Shown here piece after piece: positions 7,834 through 15,994 of a stretch of DNA of 43,970 bases. Positions within the stretch are counted from its first letter, which is position 1, and each line of letters starts with the position of its first letter. Origin of the DNA: 66-474 sp036759545. Its GTDB lineage: Bacteria; Pseudomonadota; Gammaproteobacteria; Xanthomonadales; Rhodanobacteraceae. Position numbers and translations under genes: made by a program. The DNA is taken from assembly GCA_036759545.1 (NCBI GenBank), contig DAIOUL010000013.1:1-43970 (forward strand), read 5' to 3'. The notes below the pieces were generated by a model. It was not told where the DNA came from. It worked only from the letters and a program-made list of their open reading frames with translations, and did no database searches.

Positions 7834-8409
7834 ATGAAACGTGGGCGCGTCAATGGGCGACCCGGCGCCGTGCGCATCATCGGCGGCTCGCTGCGCGGTT
7901 CCAGGCTCGCCGTGCCCGCGCTCGCCGATCTGCGGCCCACGCCGCAGCGTTTGCGCGAAACGCTGTTCAACTGGCTTATGCCGGTGATCGAAGGCGCGCG
8001 CGTGCTGGATCTCTTCGCCGGCAGCGGTGCATTGGGATTGGAGGCGATCTCGCGCGGCGCAGCGCATGCATTGCTGATCGAGCGCGATCGTGCGCAGGCT
8101 GCGCATATCAAACTCGATGTTGAACGATGGCATGTCTCGAACGGGGAGGTGCACTGTGCCGACACGCTGCAAATGCTCGCGCAAAGGCCGCCGCAGCCGT
8201 TCGACATCGCGTTCCTCGACCCTCCGTTCGACGCCGATCTCTGGACGCGCACGGCCTCGCTGCTCCAGGAACACGGCTGGCTCGCTGCGCGCGCGCGGGT
8301 GTACGTCGAGATGCCGATCGAAGCGCCGTTCACGCCGCCCCCGGGCTGGTCGCTGCATCGGCAGAGCCGTGCCGGTGCGGTGCTCGGCGCACTCTACATA
8401 TCCCAATGA
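7834..8409 (+). CDS. rsmD: 16S rRNA (guanine966-N2)-methyltransferase RsmD
   Basis: Methylates G966 of 16S rRNA in the small subunit using SAM. The 191-aa protein has the RIIGGSLRG start typical of RsmD, the RPTPQRLRETLFNWL block, motif I LDLFAGSGALGLEA (58-71) and catalytic DPPF (129-132). The divergent position relative to ftsY is the arrangement seen in many gammaproteobacteria. ATG at 7834 is the only plausible nearby start, although its ribosome binding site is weak. The stop overlaps the ATG of coaD (ATGA). Confidence 0.94.
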   Translation: MKRGRVNGRPGAVRIIGGSLRGSRLAVPALADLRPTPQRLRETLFNWLMPVIEGARVLDLFAGSGALGLEAISRGAAHALLIERDRAQAAHIKLDVERWHVSNGEVHCADTLQMLAQRPPQPFDIAFLDPPFDADLWTRTASLLQEHGWLAARARVYVEMPIEAPFTPPPGWSLHRQSRAGAVLGALYISQ

Positions 8410-8969
8410 GTGCTAAGCTCATGTCCGACTTTTTCGATCGCATGCGCATGGGGAAGCCGCACGCCAACGCCAATAGCCGCATCGCGGTGTATCCGGGCAC
8501 GTTCGATCCGATCACGCACGGACACAGCGATTTGATCGCACGCGCGGCGCCGCTGTTCGACCGCATCTACGTCGCGGTGGCGGAGAGCACGGCCAAGACA
8601 CCGTATCTGGGATTGGACCGGCGCATCGAGCTGGCGCGCACAGCATTGTCGGACATACCCAACGTCGAGGTGCGCGGTTTCGACACGCTGCTGGTGGAAT
8701 TCGTGGCGTCGGTCAACGCCGGCGTGATCCTGCGCGGCTTGCGCGCGGTTTCGGATTTCGAATACGAGTTTCAACTCGCCAGCATGAACCGGCATCTGAT
8801 TCCGCAAGCCGAAACGCTGTTCCTGACGCCGGCGGAGGCCTACAGCTTCATCTCGTCCTCGCTGGTGCGCGAGATCGCGCGCTTGGGCGGCGACGTTTCG
8901 GGGTTCGTCCACCCCGCGGTGCAGGATGCGTTGCGGGAACGTTTCAAGCTTCGAACTACAACAATCTGA
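8406..8969 (+). CDS. coaD: Pantetheine-phosphate adenylyltransferase (CoaD)
   Basis: Transfers AMP from ATP to 4'-phosphopantetheine in coenzyme A synthesis. The sequence RIAVYPGTFDPITHGH contains the nucleotidyltransferase T/HxGH signature; RGLRAVSDFEYEFQ and ISSSLVREIA complete the active site. The start is uncertain. ATG 8406 overlaps the rsmD stop and gives 187 aa, with a tail of about 24 residues before the conserved SRIAVYPG; family members are about 160 aa. ATGs at 8421 and 8442 would shorten the tail. The ATGA overlap favours 8406. Confidence 0.94.
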   Translation: MSAKLMSDFFDRMRMGKPHANANSRIAVYPGTFDPITHGHSDLIARAAPLFDRIYVAVAESTAKTPYLGLDRRIELARTALSDIPNVEVRGFDTLLVEFVASVNAGVILRGLRAVSDFEYEFQLASMNRHLIPQAETLFLTPAEAYSFISSSLVREIARLGGDVSGFVHPAVQDALRERFKLRTTTI

Positions 8970-8978
8970 GGTGACACC

Positions 8979-9473
8979 ATGCGCAAATTCGCATTCGCTT
9001 TTCTTCTCGCGCTCACCGCAACGCTCGCGCTGTCGGCGTGCAACAAGGGCCAGCAGACGGACCAGCCGGCGCAACCTGCGGAGGTCGGCAAGCCGAGCAG
9101 CCCCACCGACATGAAGGGCTGGAAAACATACCTCAGCCAGGTCGTGCAAGCGCACATGCAGGGCATCAACAACACGCCTTACATGTATTTCATTCCGGCC
9201 GGCGACGATCCCGAAACCGCCGCTGCGCGCGGGCGCACGCAGGACACCTTGAACGGCGTGGTGGCGACCACGGTGTTGCCCGGCAACATGATCGCCGCCG
9301 GCGGGCCGGATTCGGGCAAGACCGCCGATGCGCTGATCACCGCGTTCAAGAACGCGCAACCGGGTTCGTTCAAGGGCGTGGTGGTGCTGTTCGTCGGCAA
9401 CGCCGCCGACAAAGACCGCGTGCAGCAGGCCGTCGCACCCAGTGGGGCGGAGTTCCGTTTCGCGCAGATGTAA
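8979..9473 (+). CDS. Small secreted lipoprotein of unknown function
   Basis: A 164-aa protein with a lipoprotein signal peptide: charged MRK, hydrophobic core, then lipobox LSAC with Cys21 as the lipidation site, followed by a Gln/Pro/Thr-rich linker. The mature region (MKGWKTYLSQVV, NNTPYMYFIPAGDD, then a GKTADALITAFKNA helix and VVVLFVGNAADK) looks like a compact alpha/beta fold but no family is recognised. It begins 9 bp after coaD with a GAGGTG ribosome binding site, so it is likely transcribed with rsmD-coaD, and it is followed by a strong palindrome at 9488-9518. Confidence 0.8.
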   Translation: MRKFAFAFLLALTATLALSACNKGQQTDQPAQPAEVGKPSSPTDMKGWKTYLSQVVQAHMQGINNTPYMYFIPAGDDPETAAARGRTQDTLNGVVATTVLPGNMIAAGGPDSGKTADALITAFKNAQPGSFKGVVVLFVGNAADKDRVQQAVAPSGAEFRFAQM

Positions 9474-9487
9474 GCGCTGCATAAGCA

Positions 9488-9518
9488 GCGGCCCTCTCCC
9501 GCAACGGGAGAGGGCCGC
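9488..9518 (+). terminator. Perfect 14-bp hairpin after the lipoprotein gene
   Basis: GCGGCCCTCTCCCG and its exact reverse complement flank a CAA loop. No T run follows, so it is not a classical intrinsic terminator; palindromes of this CCCTCTCCCG...CGGGAGAGGG type recur between genes in Xanthomonadales and may act as REP-like mRNA ends. It separates the rsmD-coaD-lipoprotein unit from the ferredoxin gene. Confidence 0.6.
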
Positions 9519-9542
9519 CGCCGCGGATGCTAAAATTCCGCG

Positions 9543-9803
9543 ATGGCCCTCAAGATCACCGACGCCTGCGTCAACTGCGACGTGTGCGAGCCCGTGTGCC
9601 CCAACCGTGCGATCTCGCAGGGCGAGGAGTACTACGTGATCGATCCGGCGTTGTGCACCGAGTGCGTGGGGCATTTCGATGAACCGCAGTGCATCGCCGT
9701 TTGTCCGGTCGAGTGCATCTTCACCGATCCGGCCCACCTCGAATCGCCCGAACAACTGCTCGCCAAATATCAAATTTTGACGGCCAAGGAGAACGCCGCA
9801 TGA
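9543..9803 (+). CDS. yfhL: YfhL-type 2[4Fe-4S] ferredoxin
   Basis: An 86-aa electron carrier. The first cluster motif is CVNCDVCEPVCP; the second is the extended CTECVGHFDEPQCIAVCP, where an insertion between the second and third cysteine is characteristic of the YfhL/Allochromatium-type ferredoxins that have very low-potential clusters. The N-terminus MALKITDAC is standard for the group. Its TGA overlaps the ATG of the gamma-glutamyltransferase gene (ATGA at 9800-9803). A redox partner cannot be identified here. Confidence 0.92.
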   Translation: MALKITDACVNCDVCEPVCPNRAISQGEEYYVIDPALCTECVGHFDEPQCIAVCPVECIFTDPAHLESPEQLLAKYQILTAKENAA

Positions 9804-11524
9804 AGTTGCGCCGCGTGTTGCTGATGTTCTGCGTTATGTTGTTCGTTGCCGCACCGGCGCTGGCGGACGATCCGAAGACCATCCCGGCGAGCCCGCAGGC
9901 CTTGGCGCAACGTCCCAGGCACGCGGCGGTCGCCTCGGCACACAAGCTGGCGACGGAGGCCGGACTGGAAGTGATGCGCGAAGGCGGCAATGCCTTCGAC
10001 GCGGCGATCGCGGTAGCAGCGGCGTTGTCGGTGGTCGAACCGCAGAGTTCCGGCATCGGCGGCGGCGGGTTGTTCCTGCTGCATCGCGCATCCGACGGCA
10101 AGGACGTGATGCTGGATGCACGCGAGACCGCCTTCACCGGCGCCTCCAGCAAGTTGTACGAGGATGCGGATGGGAAGCCCGACCGCGACAAGTCGATCAA
10201 TGGCCCGCTCGCGGCGGCGATTCCCGGTGAACCGGCCGCGCTGGTCTACCTCGCGCAGCATTACGGAAGATTGCCGCTGGCGAAATCGCTGGCACCTGCG
10301 ATCCGCATCGCGCGCGACGGTTTCAAACCCGATGATCGTTTTCTCTCCGCACTGCATGGACGTGCCGACGTGATCGCGCGCTATCCGGGCTCCGCCACGC
10401 TGTTGTTGCCGGACGGCAAGCCGCCGCGAGCGGGCTGGACGTTCAAGAACCCCGATCTGGCGAACACGCTCGAGCGCATCGCGAAGGACGGCGATGCCGG
10501 TTTTTATCGCGGCGAGTTCGCGAAGAAACTCGTCGACGGCGTGCGAGCAGCCGGCGGCGAGTGGACGCTGGGCGATCTAGCAGATTACAAGGTGAAGGAG
10601 CGCGCGCCGATCGCGTTCGACTACCAGCCGCCGGACAAACCGGTATACCACATCGTTTCCGCATCGCCGCCTTCATCGGGCGGAATCGTGCTGGCCGAGA
10701 TGTTGAACATCCTCTCCGGCTTCGATCTGGACAAGATGGACCGTGCGCACCGCGTGCACACGGTCGTCGAAGCGATGCGCCGCGGCTACCGCGACCGCAC
10801 GCAGTATCTGGGCGATCCAGATTTCGTGCAGATGCCGGTGGCGAAACTCACCAGCATGGCTTACGCCGACAAGTTGCGGGCGTCGATCAAACCCGATCAG
10901 GCGACGCCCAGCGACTCGCTGCCGACGGCGAATCCGGAAAGCATGCACACCACGCATTTTTCGATCATCGACGCGAACGGCAACATGGTTGCCGGAACGC
11001 AAACGGTCAACACTTCGTTCGGTTCCTGCCTGGTGATTCCCGGCACCGGCTTCGTGCTCAACAACGAAATGGACGATTTCGCGCTGGTTCCCGGCAAGCC
11101 CAACGCGTACGGGCTGATCGGTTATGAAGCCAACGCGCCGGCGAAAGGCCGGCGGCCGCTATCCTCGATGACGCCGACCTTCGTGTTTGGTCCGGACAAG
11201 GATCTGGTGATCGGCACGCCCGGTGGTTCGCGCATCATCACCATGGTGCTGGAAGGCGTTCTCGCTTTCGTCGATGGCATGGATGCGCAGCAGATCGTCG
11301 CCAAGCCGCGCTTTCATCATCAATATCTCCCCGACGTGATTTCCGCCGAGCCCGGTGCGCTGGATGCGAACACCATCGCCGAGTTGCGCAAGATGGGTTA
11401 CACCGTCAACGCCGGCGAAGGTCATTGGGGTTTCATGAACGCGGTGATCTGGAACCGCAAGAACAACACACTGGACGCGGCGAGCGATCCAAGAGGCGAT
11501 TCGGGTGAGGGAAAGGTGCAGTGA
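9800..11524 (+). CDS. ggt: Gamma-glutamyltransferase (GGT), periplasmic
   Basis: Hydrolyses or transfers the gamma-glutamyl group of glutathione and related peptides in the periplasm. The 574-aa precursor has a Sec signal peptide (residues 1-22, cleavage after ALA), the N-terminal block HAAVASAHKLATEAGLEVM, GNAFDAAIA and SSGIGGGG, and autocleavage at Thr384 in HTTHFSIID, which becomes the N-terminal nucleophile of the small subunit. GTQTVNTSFGS, NNEMDDF, PLSSMTPT and GTPGGSRI are further active-site signatures. Length is normal. The start overlaps the ferredoxin stop; the ribosome binding site AAGGAGAA is inside the ferredoxin gene. GGT supports recovery of amino acids from glutathione or gamma-glutamyl peptides. 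Confidence 0.95.
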   Translation: MKLRRVLLMFCVMLFVAAPALADDPKTIPASPQALAQRPRHAAVASAHKLATEAGLEVMREGGNAFDAAIAVAAALSVVEPQSSGIGGGGLFLLHRASDGKDVMLDARETAFTGASSKLYEDADGKPDRDKSINGPLAAAIPGEPAALVYLAQHYGRLPLAKSLAPAIRIARDGFKPDDRFLSALHGRADVIARYPGSATLLLPDGKPPRAGWTFKNPDLANTLERIAKDGDAGFYRGEFAKKLVDGVRAAGGEWTLGDLADYKVKERAPIAFDYQPPDKPVYHIVSASPPSSGGIVLAEMLNILSGFDLDKMDRAHRVHTVVEAMRRGYRDRTQYLGDPDFVQMPVAKLTSMAYADKLRASIKPDQATPSDSLPTANPESMHTTHFSIIDANGNMVAGTQTVNTSFGSCLVIPGTGFVLNNEMDDFALVPGKPNAYGLIGYEANAPAKGRRPLSSMTPTFVFGPDKDLVIGTPGGSRIITMVLEGVLAFVDGMDAQQIVAKPRFHHQYLPDVISAEPGALDANTIAELRKMGYTVNAGEGHWGFMNAVIWNRKNNTLDAASDPRGDSGEGKVQ

Positions 11525-11528
11525 CGCG

Positions 11529-12398
11529 ATGAAGCTCTGGTCGCTACTTGGCAATTCGCAGAAGCTCGATGGCGGAGCCATGTTCGGGAATGCGCCGCGC
11601 GCGATGTGGTCGCAATGGATCGCGCCGGACGAGCAGAACCGCATTCCGCTGGCCTGCCGCTGTTTGCTCGCGATCGGTCTGGACGGCAAGAACGTACTGT
11701 TCGAAACCGGTATCGGCGCGTTCTTCGAGCCGAAGCTGCGCGAGCGTTATGGCGTGGTCGAAGACCGACACGTGCTGCTGGATTCGCTGCGTGATGCGGG
11801 ACTCTCGCACGAAGACATCGATGTGGTGGTGCTTTCGCATCTGCACTTCGATCACGCCGGCGGCCTGCTGGCCGAGTGGAAGGAAGGCGAGTCGCCGCGG
11901 CTGCTGTTCCCGAATGCGACGTACCTGGTCAGCACCACGCATTGGCTGCGCGCGCGCGATCCGCATCCGCGCGACCGCGCTTCGTTCATTCCCGGGTTGC
12001 CCGAATTGCTGGAACGAAGCGGCCGCCTGGAACTGGTGGATGGCGAACATTCGCGCACGCTTGGAAAATCCGTACGCTTCCATTTTTCGCAGGGCCACAC
12101 GCCGGGGCTGATGCTGAGCGAGATCATCGGCGAAAGTGATCGCGGCGGCATCGTCTATTGCGCGGACCTGATCCCCGGCCGTTTGTGGGTGCACCTGCCG
12201 GTGACGATGGGTTACGACCGCGCGGCGGAACTGCTGATCGACGAGAAGCGCGAATTCCTGGACGACAAGATCGAACGTCGTGTCAAGCTGTTTTTCACGC
12301 ACGACCACGAAGTTGCCGTTGCCACCCCGCAGCGCGACGAGCGCGGCCGTTACGGCGTGCGCGAGGAGCAGCGGGAATTGCGTGGACTTACGTTGTAA
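11529..12398 (+). CDS. Metallo-beta-lactamase-fold hydrolase
   Basis: A 289-aa cytoplasmic metal hydrolase (no signal peptide). The zinc-binding motif SHLHFDHAGG (HxHxDH) is intact, a further His lies in SQGHTPG, and CADLIPG supplies the bridging Asp, followed by a final His in FFTHDHE. The overall pattern (MKLWSLLGNSQKLDGGAMFG... with the DIDVVVLSHLHFDH block) is that of the lactonase/quorum-quenching-like MBL subgroup, but substrate cannot be inferred. It starts 4 bp after the ggt stop. An upstream in-frame start at 11505 would overlap ggt and is less likely. Confidence 0.88.
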   Translation: MKLWSLLGNSQKLDGGAMFGNAPRAMWSQWIAPDEQNRIPLACRCLLAIGLDGKNVLFETGIGAFFEPKLRERYGVVEDRHVLLDSLRDAGLSHEDIDVVVLSHLHFDHAGGLLAEWKEGESPRLLFPNATYLVSTTHWLRARDPHPRDRASFIPGLPELLERSGRLELVDGEHSRTLGKSVRFHFSQGHTPGLMLSEIIGESDRGGIVYCADLIPGRLWVHLPVTMGYDRAAELLIDEKREFLDDKIERRVKLFFTHDHEVAVATPQRDERGRYGVREEQRELRGLTL

Positions 12399-12407
12399 GC
12401 TGCGCGC

Positions 12408-13436
12408 ATGGAGGCGCGCGAACTTCACCAGATTCGCACCCTCGCAACGGCGGCCGCCGGGGCGATCCTGCTTTTGATCGCGTTGCTGCTGATCGGGTTC
12501 ACCGAACACACCGACCGCCTGCGCGAGATGGGCGAGGACGCGCTGGGCGGCTTTGTGTTGTCGGGCAGCGACGCGAAACCCGGCGCGGCCGGCGACGGAC
12601 AACTGATGTTCGTTGCAGCCGATACGCAAATCGCCGAACCCGCGCGCGATCCGCAGTTCAACGTTGCTGCGAATGCGGTCGCGCTGGTGCGCAAGGTCGA
12701 AATGTTCCAGTGGCACGAGATCAATGGCGGGCAGCGTTCCTACGACCAGGACTGGGTCGATCATGCGGTCGATTCCTCGAAGTTCGCGCAGCCCGCCGGC
12801 GATGAGAATCCCGGCGCCTTGCCGTTCGAAGGGGCGCGCTTCGACTCCCCGGACGTGCGCGTCGGCGGCTTGCGGCTCGGGCCGAAACTGGTGGCGGAAA
12901 TAGAAGGCGTCGAGGACTTCACGCCGGATTTCCATGCGCTGCCGCCGAACATGGCGGCGACTTTCCAGGCGCACGACGGCGCGCTGATTACCAGCGCCGA
13001 TCCGGAGCATCCTCGTATCGGCGATCTGCGCGTGAGCTGGATGCAAATCGCGCCGAAGGAACTCACCGTGCTGGCGCGCGCACAGAACGGCACGTTGATG
13101 CAGACGCAGGATGCATCCGGCCGCGACCTCACGCAGGTACAGATCGGCAAGCGCAGCCTGAGCGACGTGGTGCCCGACGCTGCGCCTCGCCCGAGTTATG
13201 CATGGGCGAAACGCGTGCTGGCGATCCTGCTGGCATGGGCGGGTGTATTGCTGATGCTGCCGCGGCATCGGCGCGACGAATGGCTGGCGTTGGGCGCCGC
13301 GATCGCACCGTTGGCGCTGCTTGCGTGTCTGTTCTGGTTCGGCGTGCGCAATATCACGGCGATCGTGCTGCTGGCGGTCGCGATCCTGGCGGCTGTTGCA
13401 GCCGTGCTGCGCGCGCGCAGGTTGCGGTCACGATAG
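12408..13436 (+). CDS. TMEM43-like membrane protein
   Basis: A 342-aa protein with one membrane helix near the N-terminus (about 16-32), a large extracytoplasmic loop of about 220 residues and three hydrophobic segments at the C-terminus (about 262-335). The features ALGGFVL in the loop, GQRSYDQDWVDHAVDSS and FxSPDVRVGGLRLGP match my memory of the bacterial relatives of eukaryotic TMEM43/LUMA (a DUF1625-type family). Function in bacteria is unknown. It sits 9 bp after the MBL gene and 14 bp before the MAPEG gene, so all three are probably in the operon that begins at the ferredoxin. Confidence 0.72.
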   Translation: MEARELHQIRTLATAAAGAILLLIALLLIGFTEHTDRLREMGEDALGGFVLSGSDAKPGAAGDGQLMFVAADTQIAEPARDPQFNVAANAVALVRKVEMFQWHEINGGQRSYDQDWVDHAVDSSKFAQPAGDENPGALPFEGARFDSPDVRVGGLRLGPKLVAEIEGVEDFTPDFHALPPNMAATFQAHDGALITSADPEHPRIGDLRVSWMQIAPKELTVLARAQNGTLMQTQDASGRDLTQVQIGKRSLSDVVPDAAPRPSYAWAKRVLAILLAWAGVLLMLPRHRRDEWLALGAAIAPLALLACLFWFGVRNITAIVLLAVAILAAVAAVLRARRLRSR

Positions 13437-13450
13437 GGGAGAGCAGCGCA

Positions 13451-13852
13451 ATGATGCACATCACCGGCTTGTACGCAGCACTGGCGGCGCTCCTGGTCAT
13501 CGTCCTGTCGATCCGCGTCGTGTGGCTGCGCAACTCCGAGAAAGTCGGCATCGGCACGGGCGGCAACGAACGGCTGGCACGTGCCATCCGCGCGCACGCC
13601 AACGCGGTCGAATATCTTCCGATCGCGTTGCTGTTGTTGCTGATCCTGGATCTGGACCAGACCTGGCCCTGGCTGCTGCACGTATTCGGTATCGTGCTGA
13701 TCGTCGGCCGCGTGCTGCATGCGATCGGGCTGTCGAACTACGCGGGCCTGTCGTTCGGCCGCGCGGCCGGGATCACGCTGACGCTCGCGGTAACGCTGGC
13801 AATGGCATTGCTGCTGCTGTGGAAGTTCGCGGTGTGGCACGCGGTGGTGTGA
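13451..13852 (+). CDS. MAPEG family membrane protein
   Basis: A 133-aa integral membrane protein with four predicted helices. The segment GNERLARAIRAHANAVEYLPIAL is the MAPEG signature (membrane-associated proteins in eicosanoid and glutathione metabolism), placed between helices 1 and 2 as expected. Bacterial members are often glutathione S-transferase-like or of unknown activity. A GGGGAGAG ribosome binding site precedes the double ATG. The stop lies 1 bp from the convergent NUDIX gene's stop, so transcripts from the two sides meet here without a visible terminator. Confidence 0.88.
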   Translation: MMHITGLYAALAALLVIVLSIRVVWLRNSEKVGIGTGGNERLARAIRAHANAVEYLPIALLLLLILDLDQTWPWLLHVFGIVLIVGRVLHAIGLSNYAGLSFGRAAGITLTLAVTLAMALLLLWKFAVWHAVV

Positions 13853-13853
13853 T

Positions 13854-14417
13854 TCACTCCACTTTGCAGTTCTCCAGAAACCACAACCCCGCAAAGAGTT
13901 TCGGATCGATCGAGAACCCTTCCGCCGCTTTCGCGCGCAGCCATTCGCCCGCCTGATTGCGCGGCACTTCGTGCACGACGATGTTCTCGGTGTCATCGCC
14001 GCCGCCGTCGCCGACCTTGCGCAGATCGAGCGCGCGCACGAAGTGCATCATCTCGGTGCTCATGCCCGCCGAGGAAGGGCCGGAATGCAGGTGCACCACG
14101 CGCGCGCAGGCGTAGCCGGTTTCCTCGATCAGCTCGCGACAGGCGGCGGTTTCGAAGTCCTCGTCGCTCGCGTGTTCGAGATCGCCGACCAGCCCAGCCG
14201 GCATCTCGATGGTGAAAGCCCGGATCGCCATGCGGTACTGCTCGACGAACAACACGCGTTCTTCCGGCGTTACGGCCACGATGATCACCGCGCCGCCTCT
14301 GGAGTTGCGCTCGACGAATTCCCAGCGGCCACGCGCCTTCAACGTCAACCACTTGCCGGCAAAAAGTGTGGTGGTTTCTGCATCCGCTTCGGGCGGAATG
14401 CGCGGATGGCGGCTCAC
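13854..14417 (-). CDS. NUDIX hydrolase, ADP-ribose pyrophosphatase-like
   Basis: Likely hydrolyses ADP-ribose or a related nucleoside diphosphate derivative. The 187-aa protein contains EMPAGLVGDLE and the NUDIX core AACRELIEETGY (residues 91-102), with the RE..EE metal-binding glutamates intact; the stretch between the first Gly and RE is slightly longer than the canonical NUDIX box. VEQYRMA before the box is typical of the NudF/ADPRase group. Its ATG overlaps the exonuclease TGA (ATGA at 14414-14417), so it is the last gene of a three-gene minus-strand operon. Confidence 0.88.
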   Translation of the reverse strand: MSRHPRIPPEADAETTTLFAGKWLTLKARGRWEFVERNSRGGAVIIVAVTPEERVLFVEQYRMAIRAFTIEMPAGLVGDLEHASDEDFETAACRELIEETGYACARVVHLHSGPSSAGMSTEMMHFVRALDLRKVGDGGGDDTENIVVHEVPRNQAGEWLRAKAAEGFSIDPKLFAGLWFLENCKVE

Positions 14418-15349
14418 GAAACGACCTCTGCCGATTCCGAAGAAGAGCCGAACGAGTCGACCAGTTTCTGCGCGCGGGCGCGGGTCATGGGGCCCAGCCG
14501 CACGCGTTCGAACAGCGCGTCCAGCGCGGACGAGTCCGGCATGCGGCGCAGCAGCGCTTCCGGTGCGCGCGGCACCGGCGCATCCAGCGCGATCGCGGCG
14601 AGCTGCCGCGACAGCAACGCCTGCTCCGAATAGGCGCGAAGTTTCGCGCCGATCATGGGCGCGCCGCGGATGCGCAGGTACGAAACTTCATCCAGCCGCG
14701 CGAGCAATTCTTCCAGCGTGCCGAAATGTTGGAGCAGCGCCGCGGCGGTGCGCGGGCCGATGCCGGGCACGCCGGGAATGTTGTCGATGGAATCGCCGGT
14801 CAGCGCCAGGAAATCGATCACCTGCCGCGCGTGCACGCCGAGCTTCGTGCGCACGCCGTCGGCGCGCCAGCGCAGGTTGCGCGCGTAGTCCCATTGTTCG
14901 TCATCGCCGTCCAGCAACTGACCGAAATCCTTGTCGGCGGAAACGATCACGCTGCGGAAACCGTGCGCGCGCAACGCGGCCTGTGCGCTGCCGATCAGGT
15001 CGTCGGCTTCGTAGGCGACATCGGCCAGCACGCAAAAACCCAGCGCGGCGGCGATCTCGCGGCAGTATTCGAACTGGCGCTTCAGTTCCGGTGGCGCCGG
15101 ATCGCGGTTGGCCTTGTAGGCGGGATAAATCGAATTGCGGAAGGAGCTGGTGAGCGAGATGTCGAACGCCGCCACGGCGTGCGTCGGCCGCGTGCGCTCG
15201 ACGAATTCGATCAGGAAACGCGTGAAGCCGTGCACCGCGTTGACCGGTGCGCCGTCCACGTCGAAGAACTGGTCCGGCATCGAATGCCAGGCACGGAACA
15301 CGTACATGCTGGCGTCCAGCAGGTACAACGTGCGCGCGGATGCGTTCAT
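14414..15349 (-). CDS. 5'-3' exonuclease / flap endonuclease (Pol I N-domain-like, Xni type)
   Basis: A 311-aa stand-alone relative of the 5'-nuclease domain of DNA polymerase I. Metal-site motifs appear in order: LYLLDASMYVFRAW, HAVAAFD, YKANR (arch), YEADDLIGS and VSADKDFGQLL, followed by the helix-hairpin-helix DSIDNIPGVPGIGPRTAAALL that binds DNA duplex. No polymerase domain follows. It probably removes flaps or structured 5' ends during repair and replication. Start ATG 15349 overlaps the nitroreductase stop (ATGA); an in-frame ATG at 15358 would add MEG. Its own stop overlaps the NUDIX start. Confidence 0.93.
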   Translation of the reverse strand: MNASARTLYLLDASMYVFRAWHSMPDQFFDVDGAPVNAVHGFTRFLIEFVERTRPTHAVAAFDISLTSSFRNSIYPAYKANRDPAPPELKRQFEYCREIAAALGFCVLADVAYEADDLIGSAQAALRAHGFRSVIVSADKDFGQLLDGDDEQWDYARNLRWRADGVRTKLGVHARQVIDFLALTGDSIDNIPGVPGIGPRTAAALLQHFGTLEELLARLDEVSYLRIRGAPMIGAKLRAYSEQALLSRQLAAIALDAPVPRAPEALLRRMPDSSALDALFERVRLGPMTRARAQKLVDSFGSSSESAEVVS

Positions 15350-15921
15350 GCCTTCCATTCGGAAAGGACGTCGCGCAGCAACGGCCGCTCGCGCTCCGGC
15401 GCGTGCTCGCGCGGCGTGCCGATATGGATATAGGCGATCAGGCGTTCCTTGTCCGAAAGTTCCAGCAACGACGCCGCATCGCGGTCGTAGGCCGACCAGC
15501 CGGTCAGCCATTGCGCGCCGAAGCCCAGCGATTGCGCGCCGATCAGCAGGTTGTGGGCCACGCAACCGGCGGAAAGCAGTTGTTCCTGCGCAGGGATTTT
15601 CGGATGGTTTTCTTCGATGCGTGCGATCACCGCGATCACCAGCGGCGCGGCGTTGAAGCGCTGGCGGTCCTTCTCCAGTTTCTGCGGCGGCGCCTGCGGA
15701 TCGACGCGCGCATGCAATTGCGCGAGGCGTTCGCCGTAGACCGCCTTGTCAGGTCCTTGCAGCACGACGAGCCGCCACGGCGCGAGCTTGCCATGGTCGG
15801 GCACGCGGATCGCCGCTTCCAGCAGTTGCCGCAGTTGTTCCGGATCCGGTGCGGGCTCGCCCAACTGCATCGCCGGGGTCGAATGCCGCGCGCGCAGGAA
15901 ATCGAGGGTGGCGGAAGACAT
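15346..15921 (-). CDS. FMN-dependent nitroreductase family protein (YdjA-like)
   Basis: A 191-aa flavoprotein of the nitroreductase fold. It begins with FLRARHSTPA, where the RxS segment contacts FMN phosphate. PDHGKLAPWRLVVL corresponds to the PDHxxLxPWR motif of the YdjA subgroup, and the LSAGCVAHNLLIGAQSLGFGAQWLTG helix and strand line the flavin. Small size and lack of an insert fit YdjA. The substrate is unknown. First gene of the operon with the exonuclease and NUDIX genes, divergent from pntAA with 73 bp between. Confidence 0.9.
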   Translation of the reverse strand: MSSATLDFLRARHSTPAMQLGEPAPDPEQLRQLLEAAIRVPDHGKLAPWRLVVLQGPDKAVYGERLAQLHARVDPQAPPQKLEKDRQRFNAAPLVIAVIARIEENHPKIPAQEQLLSAGCVAHNLLIGAQSLGFGAQWLTGWSAYDRDAASLLELSDKERLIAYIHIGTPREHAPERERPLLRDVLSEWKA

Positions 15922-15994
15922 CGCGCAAGTTTAGCCCGACGCAAGCGGCCACGTCGCGCTTAAGTTACGATTCGGCGGCGAAGGAGCCCCGACG

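Noticed and set aside
11544..13268. A 574-codon open frame on the minus strand
   Set aside because: Antisense to the MBL and TMEM43-like genes, which show real motifs; composition is Arg/Gln/His-rich shadow type.
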